From Trema orientale (Eukaryota; Streptophyta; Magnoliopsida; Rosales; Cannabaceae): a stretch of 64,000 nt of DNA. Position numbers and translations under genes: made by a program. The stretch is from contig JXTC01000163.1 in NCBI GenBank assembly GCA_002914845.1, forward strand, positions 504,817 to 568,816. Direction: 5' to 3'. The notes beneath the pieces are model-generated. The model made no database searches and was not told the DNA's origin. It was given only the letters and a program-made list of their open reading frames with translations. Below are positions 47,209 to 59,187 of this stretch, one piece after another (positions within the stretch are counted from its first letter, which is position 1; every line of letters begins with the position of its first letter).

Positions 47209-47828
47209 TATATGAGAGGAATCATAAAGATGATCATTTCAACCATACTTGTTCTTCCTTTTTCTTCACCTTTATCGCCTCATCATCATCATCCTTCCTC
47301 TCTAATTGTTCCCTACACAAAGTAGTGATAGTGTTGAGTTTTTCCCCACTACCAGAAAAAGAAGCACGCTTTGTCACTATTATGCTCGTAGTAAACGTAA
47401 AGAAATTGCCAGAGAATTTAGACGATATTCTAAACAGGGAGATGGTTGTAGGCTAAGAAAATATAGAAAATGCATGGAAAGTAAAGAACCTCTATTGCCA
47501 TTCCGCCAAATTCATTGAGGCTGGTACGTATCTGACAGACTTAATTCTATCTTATATGTAAATGGAAAGACATATATATATATAAGGTAAGATACTATTT
47601 ATATATATAGTTATGAAGGTTCGATTGTTTACTTCTTTAAGAGCTTTTTGTGGAAAGGATGACCATACGTAGCTAGTTTGTGTGGATCGTTAATGCTATG
47701 TCTAATAGGAGGGAAAAATGAGAGTTAGATCAGATTTTAAGACGTAGGTTTGTTTGCTAAATAGAGACTATAGGAAAGAGTGGATAGATATGAGTAGGGA
47801 TTTAATATCCTTAGTCAAGTAGATCTTA
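47209..47828. other. Unassigned DNA
   Basis: A 70-codon plus-strand frame (47306-47518) has no known domain. TA-rich microsatellite near 47572-47615. Nothing else is supported. Confidence 0.4.
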
Positions 47829-47980
47829 AGGCTTGTTCGGACTCACCTTCAATTTTTTGTTTAAAAAAATTTAAAATAAAAGTACAAATTTTGTTTTGGT
47901 TTTTAATATTTAAAAAAAAAAGAAAGAAACATATGCTTGAAAAACTTTATTTCACTACTGGTTTCATAAAACGAAAAAAT
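47829..47980 (-). mobile_element. Half copy of the Tourist-like MITE at 49904
   Basis: Starting AGGCTTGTTCGGACTCACC after TTA, it follows the inverted right arm of the 49904-50337 element for about 150 bp (TTTTTTGTTTAAA; ATTTTGTTTTGGTTTTTAAT; ATTTCACTACT). The other arm is absent. Confidence 0.6.
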
Positions 47981-48025
47981 TCACGTATTGAGAGACAAAG
48001 TTAAATATAAATATGTATTTTTGTG

Positions 48026-48708
48026 GGCCACGGATGTAGTTCCCTCGAAGGGACCGGTCCCGTTCATGTTTTAGCCAACACATGTCATATTTTAACCAAT
48101 ATGTGTTGGCTAGAACATGATTTGTGTTAGTTAAAACATGAACGGGACTAGTCCCGTTAGTGGGACTACATCCTTGCCCATTTTTGTGTATATATATATA
48201 GGCCACAGATCTAATCCCCTCGCCGGGACCAGTTCTGTTCATATTTTGACCAACACGGGTCACGTTTTAATTAATACTGTATTGGTCAAACATGACATGT
48301 ATTGGGCAAAATATGAACGGGACCGGTTCCCTTGAGGGGACTACATCCATGCCCTATATATAGATACATATATAGGGGTAGGATATAGTCCCTTTAAGTG
48401 ACCAGTCCTGTTACGTGATTTAGCCAATACTGAACACGTTTGTTTAATGTCATATTTGGATAAGTATATTTAGTTTTGGCTAAATCGAGTAATAGGACTA
48501 ATGCCAGAAGGGAGTTACATCCAAAACCTATATATATATATATATGTACGTATTTGTATAGGATATAGTCCCCTTCAGTGACCGGTTCTGTTATGTGATT
48601 TAGCTAACACTGAACACATTTGTCTAATATCATATTTGGATAAGTATATTTAGTTTTGGCTAAATCGAGCAACAAGACTAATGCCAGAAGGGAGCTACAT
48701 CCAACACC
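48026..48708. repeat. Cluster of four foldback (MITE-like) units of about 154 bp each
   Basis: Units at 48026-48179, 48201-48354, 48375-48528 and 48555-48708. Each is a long imperfect inverted repeat with arms of about 45-50 bp. The arms run from GGATGTAGTYCCC (or GGATATAGTCCC in units 3 and 4) through GACCGGTCC to TTTAGCCAA, and mirror at the other end as GGGACTACATCC. Unit 1 is flanked by ATTTTTGTG on both sides (48017-48025 and 48180-48188), a 9-bp duplication as made by Mutator-like transposases. The others sit between TATATA tracts. Units 3 and 4 are nearly identical, units 1 and 2 more diverged. No coding sequence. Short-open-frame signals here are mirror artefacts. Confidence 0.75.
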
Positions 48709-49903
48709 TGTATATATATGTATTTGTGTATAGATATATATATATGTACTTTTTTTTTAATTAGAAATTTCTAAATCCATCAACATCTGGACTAAGTACC
48801 CTCGTAAATTTAGTTATAATTTCACCATCACTAATTAGAATTACCAAAAAGACAATCAAAGAATTAAATAATCCCATTATAGTTATATGGTGAGAATGAT
48901 AGCAATACCTATGAAAAACAGGTGTATGAAATATAAGTGCAAATAGTTTAGTTTAATAAATTATGTAAATTACAATACAATTATTGCGCTACATAAAATT
49001 TTCATTTGTTTCTTTCATATAGTCTTTGTAGTCTTAGCAAGAACGAAATTAAATCTGAAAATATGCGATTTTTTTATAGACAAATATTTTCAATTTTTAT
49101 TAGCAAATTAAGAGAAAATGTCACCATAAAATTTATAATCTATAGAATAATGGAAATTTTTCAAAAACAAAGTGCAACGAAAAAAATTAAATTATGTACG
49201 TGTGTATATACTAAAAATAGGAAACATACTTAGATTTAGTGGGTGCTCTGTACTTTTGATAAAACCTATATATGTAAAGAGAGGAAAAAAAAAAGTTTCC
49301 CCAAATTTTTTTTTTTATTTTTTTTGAAAAAATTAAATTGGTTTTTTTTTTCTCATTGAAATATAAAATAGTTGAAAAGAAAAAAATGTGAGGCAAAAGT
49401 AATATCATACAGATAATTATACACAAGAAAAAAAATTAAAGAAAAGAACTTAAAATTAAAAAAAAAAATCAAAATTAGTTAAACATAATAAAATGGATTT
49501 ACTATCAGCTTAGGCCTCCACTTATGTTGTTTCTAATTTAGTACAACAAAATAAGGAATATACAACGTATAAAAAAAAAAGGTATTTTTAGAATATAAGG
49601 ATGTACAAAGAAAAAATAAAATAATGAAATAATTTTTTTTGTGATGTAAAAAGAAAATGAATGTACTTAGTCTAATATTTGTTGATGGATTTAGAATTTT
49701 CTTTTTTTATTTTTGAAATTCGTTTTAAAGAATCGACGTATATTAGAGATTTTTTTCATTTCACTTCTTTTTTTCTTAAAATTCTAGTAATAATTTGTAA
49801 AAACGGAAAACAAAAGAAAAAAGGATTCAAAAAAATAGTTCCTATTTTTTTTTTAAACCGAAAAAGATAAGAGAAAATAAAAGTAAATCAAAGCAAACCC
49901 TTA
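48709..49903. other. Unassigned AT-rich DNA
   Basis: Homopolymer-rich (poly-A and poly-T runs at 49281-49450) with short open frames only and no recognised element. Confidence 0.45.
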
Positions 49904-50337
49904 GGGCTTGCTTGGATTCACTTTCATTTTCTAGTTTTTTGCTTTTTTAAACAGAAAAATGGAAATTTTTTTTGGAAGTTTGCTTAGCAACTTCGTTTTT
50001 GTTTTTTATTTTTAAACATTGTTACCAAAAATTTTAAAAAAAGTGGTAACAAAAGATTTCTAATACCTTTATTTTTTTAAACAAATTTCAAAAACAAAAG
50101 AATATACAAATACTTGTACACAAGTGTTTATATACATATATGTATATACATATACAAATATAAGTATATACGATTTTCCACTTGTTATTTTGCACTTTTT
50201 TATTTTTGAAAATAAGTAGTGAAATAATGTTTGCTAAACATGTTTTTTGTTTTTAAAAATTAAAAACCAAAACAAAATTTTTACTTTTATTCTCAATTTA
50301 TTTAAACAAAAAACTAGAAGTGAATTCAAGCAGGCCC
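49904..50337. mobile_element. Tourist-like MITE (PIF/Harbinger type), 434 bp
   Basis: The left end GGGCTTGCTTGGATTCACTT and the inverted right end GGGCCTGCTTGAATTCACTT match at 17 of 20 bases. Similarity extends inward through CTAGTTTTTTG. Both sides carry the 3-bp duplication TTA (49901-49903 and 50338-50340), as expected for PIF/Harbinger. The interior is AT-rich, non-coding and itself foldback-prone. A half copy lies at 47829. Confidence 0.8.
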
Positions 50338-50745
50338 TTAGTTTCCAACACTTTAAAGATTAGAAATACAGAAATAATAATTCTATTGCTTTAACCGAAA
50401 ATTGACATTAATAAAACCAAACGTTCTATAATAGGAATACCAATAGAAATAACTAGTGTATATAACCATTAATTGAAAACAATAGTAATAACACTGAAAG
50501 CACGGAATTAACAAAAAAACAGGGGACATGAAGAGAATTTTCCCGGTGTTTTCCCCACAAAAAGCAGGAATAAAAAAATAGCGGCCGGTACTAATTCATA
50601 TGAAGTGATTTGTATAAACGTTGTTCACAAAAGCTCTTATGCGTATAAATAACTGAATAATTCTTTTGTGTAAACTAGTCTGGCCAAAAATTCTAAAAGG
50701 GGTAAGTGAACATAAGAAAATAAATCAATCATTTCATTTTTATTA
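50338..50745. other. Unassigned AT-rich DNA
   Basis: No gene or repeat recognised, apart from the TTA duplication of the MITE at its left edge. Confidence 0.4.
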
Positions 50746-50928
50746 GAATAATGTTAGGTGTATCAAAATTTGTACCAAGTTTTTAATACCAATACATGTG
50801 ACATTTTGGCACTATTTAATTAGCGTATTAAAACTTACCACAAATAAGTTAATTATATTCACCAATTAAATGTCACATATGTTGGTATTAAAAATTTGTT
50901 AAAAATTTTAGTATATATAGTATTATCC
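50746..50928. mobile_element. Small foldback element (MITE-like), about 183 bp
   Basis: The left arm (ATCAAAATTTGTACCAAG, then TTTTTAATACCAATACATG and TGACATTT) is mirrored by the right arm (inverted: ACTAAAATTTTTAACAAA, TTTTTAATACCAACATATG, TGACATTTA). The loop holds GTATTAAAACTTACCAC. Superfamily and duplication are uncertain. Confidence 0.6.
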
Positions 50929-51221
50929 TTTTTATTATTCGTTTTCTTTTCTTTCCTAAACCTTTCTCACTTCAACTTTTTTCTTTTTTATTTTTTATTT
51001 TTCTCAATTTAATAATGTATATTAACAACAGAATATATTAAATGAGACGATCCAAATGAATTACCTTCAGTTCTTGTTGGACTAACCCTATTGTCCATCA
51101 GGGATTGAAATTTAACCAAATTGACCTATATATTAGCGTGGTCTTATCCCTTTGGGGTCCTCAACCATATTGTTGACGCTTCTACTTCTTCTTACCAGAA
51201 ATTTTTGACAAAACATGAAAT
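50929..51221. other. Unassigned DNA upstream of the LINE
   Basis: AT-rich, with a T-rich stretch at 50940-51010. Nothing recognised. Confidence 0.35.
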
Positions 51222-51231
51222 AATAAACTCA

Positions 51232-54108
51232 GTGCTGTTCATAGTTCTATATCTCTTGATATAGCAGAATATCTGGATTCGCCTTTTACTCTAGATGATA
51301 GTAAAGAAGCTCTGTTTCAAATGGGCGGAACAAAAGCACCAGGTCCTGATGGTTTTCATGCAATATTTTATCAGAAACATTGGAGTATAGTAGGGGGAAA
51401 GTGTTTGTCAAGTCTGCTTGAGTGTTCTCAATGATGGTTCATCAGTTCAATCCCTTAACTCTACTTATCTTGTTCTTATCCCCAAGAAGAAAGACCCAGA
51501 ATTTGTGTCAGATTATAGACCTATCAGTCTTTGTAATGTTATTTACAAAATTATTTCAAAGGCATTGGCAAATAGAATGAAGATGGTGTTATCTACTCTG
51601 ATCTCTGAGAATCAAAGTGCTTTCGTGCCTAGACGATTAATATCAGATAATGCTATCATTGCTTTTGAGAATCTGCACTCTCTGTGTCGTCGGTCAAATG
51701 GAAACAAGGGATTCATGGCACTTAAACTAGATATGAGCAAAGCTTATGATAGGGTGGAGTGGGGCTTCTTGCAAGCTTGCATGACTTGTATGGGTTTTAG
51801 CAGTTCATGGGTCAATAAGATTATGGACTGTATTTCTACTTCTTCCTTTTTGGTGATTTTGAATGGTAAAGCTGAAGGCCATATTGTATCATCTCGAGGT
51901 CTCTGCCAAGGATGTCCGCTGTCCCCATACCTTTCTCTCTTATGTGCAGAAGCTTTCTCTTTGTTGATTTCCCAAGCAGAGTCGTATGGTGATTTAATGG
52001 GTTTTCGTTGTGCAAAGAATAGTCCTCGCATAAGTCATTTATTCTTTGCTGATGATAGTCTTGTATTTACTAGAGCTAAAGTTGAAGATGTGGAATCTCT
52101 CTAGAGGATTTTTAATTTGTATGAATCTGCTTCGGGTCAAAAGATAAATTTGGAGAAATCTGCTATCACTCTAAGCCCAAATACGAATGAGTCCACCACC
52201 CAAACTATCCTTCATCTGTTGAGGCTGGAATCAATTAATTCCCATGACCGATATCTTGGACTTCCCATAGTGGTTGGTAGGAACAAGTGAAGATCCTTTG
52301 AGCACATTATTGAGAAAGTCCGTAAAAGAACACAAAGCTGGCGAAGAGGTCTTTTTTCTGCAGGAGGTAGAGAAATTCTTATCAAAGCGGTACTTCAGGC
52401 TATACCTGCTTATTTGATGAGTATTTTCAAGTTACCTGATGGTTTATGTCAAGAAATAAGATCCATTTTTCTTAATTTCTGGTGGGGCACGAATGATGGT
52501 AAGAGAAAAATTCCATGGATTAAATGGGATATTATTTGTAAGCCAAAATTAGCAGGAGGGTTAGGGTTTCGAGATATTGGTATTTTTAACCAAGTTTTGG
52601 TTGCTAAACAATCTTGGAGACTCCTTCAACATCCTAATTCTTTGGCTGCACGTGTTCTCAAGGGTAAGTACTTCTTTTCTTCTAATTTCTTAGAAGCTCC
52701 AGTTAAGAATGGTTGCTCATGGTTATGGAAAAGCATCCTCTGGGGTCGCTCTCTTCTCTTAAAAGGACTTCGTTGGCGTGTTGGAGATGGTAGATCAATC
52801 CGTATCTTCCATGACCCATGGCTTCAACATCCGTCCCTCTTTAAGCCTATCTCACCAGCTTTTGGGAATGATCTTTGTGTGTCGGATCTAATTGCTCAAC
52901 CAGGACAGTGGAATTTAGACCTCATATATTGCTATTTTTACCCTGTCGATTGGGACAACATTCTTTCTATCCCCTTGGGTCTTAGCTCCACTCAAGATTC
53001 TCTGATTTGGTACTTTGGAAAAAATGGTGAATATTCAGTTAAGTCTGGTTATCATACTGCTCTTTCTGATCGTTCTATTTCTAGTTCTTCTATACTGAGG
53101 CAACCAAGAGGTGGTGGAATCGAGTTTGGAATTGCAATGTTCCTGCTAAAGTGAAGATTTTTGTTTGGCGTCTTTTCTATGAGGGCCTCCCTATCTCTAT
53201 CAATTTGGTCAAACGAAACATTTTTGTTGATCCTTGGTGCTGTGGTTGCAAGACCAAGCCAGAAACAATCCTTCAATGCTTCTTCTTCTGTGATCACCTT
53301 TCAAGTTTGTGGACTGTATTACGGTGCTGGGATTTTTTATGTTATAATCGGTCTTCTTCAATGGCGGATATCCTTTTTGGTTTGTCTCACAGGTTGATGA
53401 AGAATGCTTTTGACTTAATCTGTGTTGTGTTATGGGCTATCTGGAATAGACGTAATAATATGCTGTTTAACGGAGTGAAAAGAGATGCTCTTGACCTTCT
53501 TGATTGGGCTCAATGTTATCTGATGGAATTTCAGGTTTCTAAGACTTGGACTGAGGTATCTACTTTAGCTCCTCCATTCTCGGGTAATACCGGTTGGTCT
53601 CGTCCGGCGGAGGGTGAGTTAAAACTTAATGTTGATGCCTCAGTTTTAGAAGGAAGTAGTGTTATTGGTGTTGGCGGGACAATTCGAGATAGTGAGGGTG
53701 TAGTCTTGACTTGTTGGGCTCTAAAGTTAATGGGTGGTTTTGATGTGATCACTGCAGAGTTGCTTGCCATCCGTGAAGGAATCCGTCTGGCGATTGTGTT
53801 TGGTTGTCCCTTTCATTCGATTGAGTCGGATTCTTTGCATGCTGTTCAGGCTATTAATCATCCTAATCCTTGCTTTGCTGTAGCTTCTATTGTTAAGGAT
53901 ATTAAGTTTTTTATTGATTCTGCTAGTTATGGCTCTTGTCACCTTATTTCCCGTTCCAGGAATATGGTGGCCCATGATCTAGCCTCTTTTGCAATTCGTA
54001 CTCCAATAGATAGAGTGTGGGGTGATTCATGTCCACGCTTTATTTCAAAATATGTAATTGCATATCTACAGCAATAAGAACATCCCAATTTCAAAAAAAA
54101 TAAAATAA
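51232..54108 (+). mobile_element. L1-type LINE, 5'-truncated, with target-site duplication
   Basis: Only the second open frame's 3' two-thirds is present. It begins in the RT region (TKAPGPDGFHAIFYQKHW, about 51330), then NSTYLVLIPKKKDPEFVSDY, LDMSKAYDRVEW and GLCQGCPLSPYL, with the catalytic FADD at about 52048. An RT thumb (YLMSIFKLPDG) follows, then the zf-RVT domain (about 52960-53330; YSVKSGYHTALS, KIFVWRLFYEGLP) and a C-terminal RNase H (about 53615-54000; LNVDASVLEGSSVIGVGG, SDSLHAVQAI), ending at 54075. An A-rich tail follows. Duplication AATAAACTCA at 51222-51231 and 54109-54118. Decay: a frameshift near 51400-51418, TAG at 52102-52104, TGA at 52288-52290, a frameshift near 53100. 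Dead on arrival through 5' truncation, and mildly eroded since. Confidence 0.93.
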
Positions 54109-54118
54109 AATAAACTCA

Positions 54119-55299
54119 ATGAAGACTATGTTAAATATTTGGATTGCGCCTAAACAACTCTTATAAAAGATTTGAACGGAGATAAACTTTAATTCGCCAC
54201 TGGTACTGCGAGGAATTTAATTGGCCTTTTGTATTTCATCGTTGCAGAACATGTAATAACAGTGAACTAGTTCTACTAATGTTGAGAGATAAGAAGTTCC
54301 TGGTCAATAAAGATCAAAGTTTTTACTTATTTGTGAAGATTTGAAGATTTAGAAACGTAGTTCTTGGTCACACGTATACTTCTAAGTGTCCGTACGATTC
54401 TTTTTTTTTTTAAAAAAATTATATATATATATATATATATTCAATCAATACGGCACATATAGTTTCAGTGCACCAACAAAAGTTACATCCAAGCATTTTA
54501 TTCATTGTTCTTAAAGACATTATAATATTTGGTAGTTTGGTGGTGGCTATATTAATTCTTCAGTGCACCAGCAACGATAGTTTCGTCTTTTATATTATTT
54601 GGATAGATTCTAAATTAAGAAAGATGACTTGACATAAACTGTTCAATTTAGTGCTTCCTCTAATTATGTGTTATCTGGAGACTCATGAATCTATTGGGAA
54701 TAGGATTACAAGAATTATGACCATGTTTACATATCCGTACTTGGAATGAAAAAAAAAAAAAAAAGAAAATGTTTCTTTTGGCTATCCATTCATATGTCTA
54801 TTTACACGGACTACATAGTTTTGGAAATCTCTCACATAATTAGTGAAATTGAGAAAGAATGACTCAATTTTTTATTCCTTTTTACTTTGCAGCTACTTTC
54901 CGTTTATGAACTTTTTCATTACGTGCTAGTAAACATGCCCTATACTTATATACAGTTTGTAAGGCGAGTTAATGTATTCCGACCAGGACTAAAGACTAAA
55001 TGCAATCCTAATTGGTTGTACCCACAGAGGTAAGAAACGAGTAGCCTGTTTAATCATATAGTTGGGAATAGCTTCGTGAAGGTTCATAGTCTAGCAATGA
55101 AGTAAACCAAGAAGAAAACCGATAAAAGCATAGCAAGGAAGAAAAAAGAAAAGGAAGAGACGGAAGAATGAAGACAAAGATAAAAAGATACAAATTATTC
55201 TACCAAGCCAAAGATATTCCGAAACAAATGTTGGACAGTATGAAAAAGTGGCAATCGTAGTTTATTTGAAAGTTAATTTTTCGTAAAAACTACCCACAG
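54119..55299. other. Unassigned AT-rich DNA
   Basis: Contains an (AT)n microsatellite at 54421-54440 and an A-tract at 54750-54765. No gene or element recognised. Confidence 0.45.
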
Positions 55300-57779
55300 T
55301 TTTTAATATAACAATGTATTAGAAACATAATCAGGAGCATGAACACATCTCATATTCACATAGTTGAAATTCAGAAACTAGATGTTTTTTATATGAGACT
55401 AAGAATAATGAAGGCTGTAATTAATGAGCTCTAGGCATTTCATTAACTATATATAGCATTACATTAAGCAGAGTGTCATGTCAATTAGTTGTAACTAATT
55501 GGATTCTATTAGAACTAAATCTAACACTATTACATAAGTCACGATAACTACTCTAACAACTAACTATAGCTGGAATATTCTATTTGACGAGACAGCTCCA
55601 CTGTGTCAGCATTTGCATCTTCAATAGCCTCCCTTAAGCTAAACTGAGAAGAGCTCAAGATTAGCTTGTTCCTTAGATACTGAAACTGAGGCAGGGAAAT
55701 ATACTAAGTAAAAATATCAGCTGGCTGTTTACTAGTAGGAATGTATCTGACTTCTATTTGCTTGCTTAAGATCTTTTCTCTAACGAAATGAATATCCAGT
55801 TCAATGTACTTTGTTCAAGAGTGAAATGCTGGATGGTTTGCCAAAGACTGAGCCCTTCGATTATCATACCATAACACTGAAATATGATTGAGACGAATCT
55901 GCAATCTTGCAACAAGAATTATAGCCCAATTACTTCTGTAGCTAAGGCAGACAGTGCACTATACTAGATCTAGCTAGCTACAACCTTTTGCGTTCTGGAA
56001 GCCCAAGTTATGACATTTCCTCCTAAGTATACACAATACCCAGTTGTAGGCCGTCTGTCATCCAAATTGTTGGCCCAATCAGCATCAGAAAATCCTTCCA
56101 ATGTCAACTGAGAAGCTAGTTTGAACATAATGCTTTAGTCTGTAATTCCTTTTAAGAATCATAGAAGTCTTTTACAAGCAGTCCAATGACTTGTTGTAGG
56201 AGCTTGTAGAAATTGACTTAACTTATTTATAGAATAGACTATATCTGGTCTAGTCATTGTAAGATACTTTCTTCGGGTGTTCAAATAGATCTCTATCCTG
56301 AAGTGATAGTTTTCTTCCCAGCACATATAGGAGTGGAACTTGGTTTAGCTCTATCCATGTTGGTCTTTTTGAGAAGATCCTAAACATACTTGGACTGATT
56401 GAGATATAGACCTGCTAGTGTTCTTCTAGCCTCAAATCCCAGAACATATTGCAATGAACCAAGTATTTTTAAGGCAAACTTGCAACTAAAATCTGATACA
56501 AGTTGCTTAATTAAACTAGACCTAGCACCAGTCATGAGAACATCATAAATGTAAACTAGAACAAGAATCAAGTGACAATTTCTATGACAGAAAAACAAGG
56601 ACAAGTCTGAAATTGAATTCTGAAATCCTCACTGAATTAAAGCTGCTTTTAGCTTTTCAAACCATGCTCTAAGAGCTTGTTTTAGACCATAGAGAGCCTT
56701 TTTGAACATGCATACATGTGTGGAAGTGTGGGATGAGTAGAGTGAATAAACCCTTCTGACTGCATCATATAGATTGTTTCTTGAAGCTCTCCATTCAAGA
56801 AGGCATTGTTTACGTCAATTTGTTGGATGTCCCAACCATACGTAACAGCCAATATGAATATTATCACTAGACTCCAGGTGTTTGTTGAAATTCTTTTGCC
56901 ACTAGTCGAGCTTTAAATCTATCAAGTGACCCATCCATCTTATATTTGGTTTTAAATACCCATTTATTTTGTACAATGTGCATATATGTACTTTTGGCAC
57001 TAGACTCTAAGTATCATTTCTCATAAGCGCCTTGTATTCATTTGCCATAGAATTTTTCCAATGATCATGAAGTAAGGCTTCTTCGACTGTACTTGGTTCA
57101 GCAGTTGCTGCATCATGAGTCTGATGAACAAATAAAGTTTTTGGCTTGTAAATACCAGCCTTTGATCGAGGGATCATTGGATGTGCACAACCAGCATGTG
57201 AAAGTGAATCATTCATGACTGTTGGCATAAGAGCTGATGTACATGATTGCTGCAAACTAATAGCTAAATGATTCTGACTAACTTCTGCACTTGATGACTA
57301 AACACATGAATCTTGAGCTTGAGGTAATGATGTTGTAGTAGCAGATATATGATCCGTGGAACTAGCAGTAGATATAGGCTCAAGTTTACATGGTAACAAG
57401 AAAGTGGGATTAGAATAATTATGTACAAAAGATAGGTAATGAGTGCTATTGGTACTATTGGTGCTAAAAATGACTGATAAGGAAATTCAGTTTTATTAAA
57501 GACTACACTTTTGGCAATATAAATTCTTCCTAAAGAGTGTAAAACATCTATAACCCTTATGGATAGGACTGTAACCTAAAAGGAGATAGTTTGAGGATTT
57601 GAATTCAATCTTATAGTTGTGATAAAGTCTCAAGAATGGAAAACAGCTGTAGCCAAATACTTTGAGAAACTTATAATCAGGATTCTGCTCAAATAAACAC
57701 TCAAATAGTGACACTTTGTTGGGTGTGACTAGACTAGGCAATCTGTTTATTAGATAAGTCGTTGAAACATAAGCTTCCT
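55300..57779 (-). mobile_element. Copia retrotransposon, Ale/RE1-like (element D), interrupted by Gypsy B
   Basis: Minus-strand parts from the right: integrase C-terminus 57741-57496 (FLKVFGYSCFPFLR; NYLLLGYSPIHKGYRC); linker and RT start about 57255-57000; RT 56867-56380 (WDIQQIDVNNAFLNGELQE; LVYIYDVLMTGARSSLIKQL); RNase H region decayed (about 56170-55640). A purine tract TTAAGGGAGG ends near 55626, so a 3' LTR should run from about 55624 leftward; it has a TATA word near 55455, but the far end is not defined. The 5' half lies beyond Gypsy B, outside the window. Broken, with about ten or more disruptions. Left border approximate. Confidence 0.75.
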
Positions 57780-59187
57780 TGATTAAGTCACAAAAATGAC
57801 ATTTTGAGAATGATTACAATAGTGTATTTGCTAAAATATTAAGCTAGAATTTGTATTTTTGTACGAATATTACACAATACATCGTTTTTGTGATTCTTAT
57901 TTCTAAAAGTGATATTTTTGTAAAGATAATTCATAAATAATTTTTATTTGCAGCCCAGGTTCTATGGAATAAATAAGGCCCATTTGAATAAGATCAATAG
58001 TCTCTTTTGTATTGCATCTGAAGCATTATTAAGGAATATCACTCATATAATGTGTGTGCACGTAGGGTACATTAGAAGGCATATTGAGAGCTTCGTGTAT
58101 TGTGTGCTTGTGCAGCAATAAACAAAAGAAAACATTCTTTTGAGTTACTTGAGTAAGCTTAGGAGATGGGCACATTAATAAAGAAAACAAAAGGAAGATA
58201 GCAATAGTCATGTGTGAATGTGTGGAGCATTTATAAAGAAAACAAAGTTGTCGTGCATGTGTATGCTTGTGTGGAGCTAGCATGGGCGAATAATAAATAA
58301 AGAAAAGAGTTGGCCGGTGTTGATTCCTTCTATAAATTGAGAAGAAGCTTACGAACAGTCTCAACTCTATAAATAGAGTGCCATTTTCTTCATACACACG
58401 ACGGGAAAGACAACTCCCACATCTCTCTCTCCCTATTTCATTTTCTCAATTTCTTTCTAGATTTTTGAGAGAATGGATTTCCATTTTGAGTAGTTTTTCT
58501 AGGCAAGACCGTGAGGAAAGCAATATTGTGTAACTAGTTTATATTTCTACTTTAGATTTATGCAAGTGTGATTTTAAAATTTATAATTTTATTTTATAAA
58601 AACTCTTATCTTCCAATTTATAATATTCCAGTGATTTTATTTACATTCTCATATAAGTTCAGTCAAGCTTTTCTTATGTGGTGATCAATGTTAAATATAA
58701 TTGTTTCTGGTAAAATTCTAGACTAAGGGTTCATCTTCTACTGCGTTATTGTCTCCTGGATATATCGTCAATTTTAGGTAACTTTTAAGATAGAATTTGC
58801 ATACGTAATTGATTGAGTTTTACAAAATAAATATATGTATAGTCAAAAAGAGTTTTATTATATTATTTTCCGGTTGCATGATTGAGATATGAATCGTGTA
58901 ACTGAGTTATAGCATAAATCGAAGCAGGATTTAATTAGTGAAATAATATTGTGAACCTTGCATATTTTGTCGTTTTCTCATTATTATTTTCTCTACAATT
59001 TTATGATATTACTTTTGTCCTAAAATAATTCAAAATTTCATTACAATTTTATTTTTTTTGTGTTTATTTTTACGTAATCTTTTTTTTTTTATAATTTTGG
59101 CCACTTATTTGCTTGTTTTTCGACTCCTTGTGAGATCGATACCTCAAACTTGCTACGACTACCGAAGTACAATTTGAGCGTTAATCA
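57780..59187 (+). repeat. 5' LTR of Gypsy B (1408 bp)
   Basis: Begins TGATTAAGTCAC and ends GTTAATCA. TATA box CTATAAATAGAG near 58368. About 120 bp shorter than the LTR of copy A and otherwise colinear with it. Confidence 0.86.

Noticed and set aside
47964-48335. Paired 99- and 65-codon frames with repeated HVLxNT-like words
   Set aside because: The repetition comes from the inverted arms of the foldback units. No real protein.
48017-48708. CRISPR-like array (four regular units)
   Set aside because: The units are long inverted repeats of 154 bp separated by TATA microsatellite, in a eukaryotic sequence. There are no short direct repeats with unique spacers.
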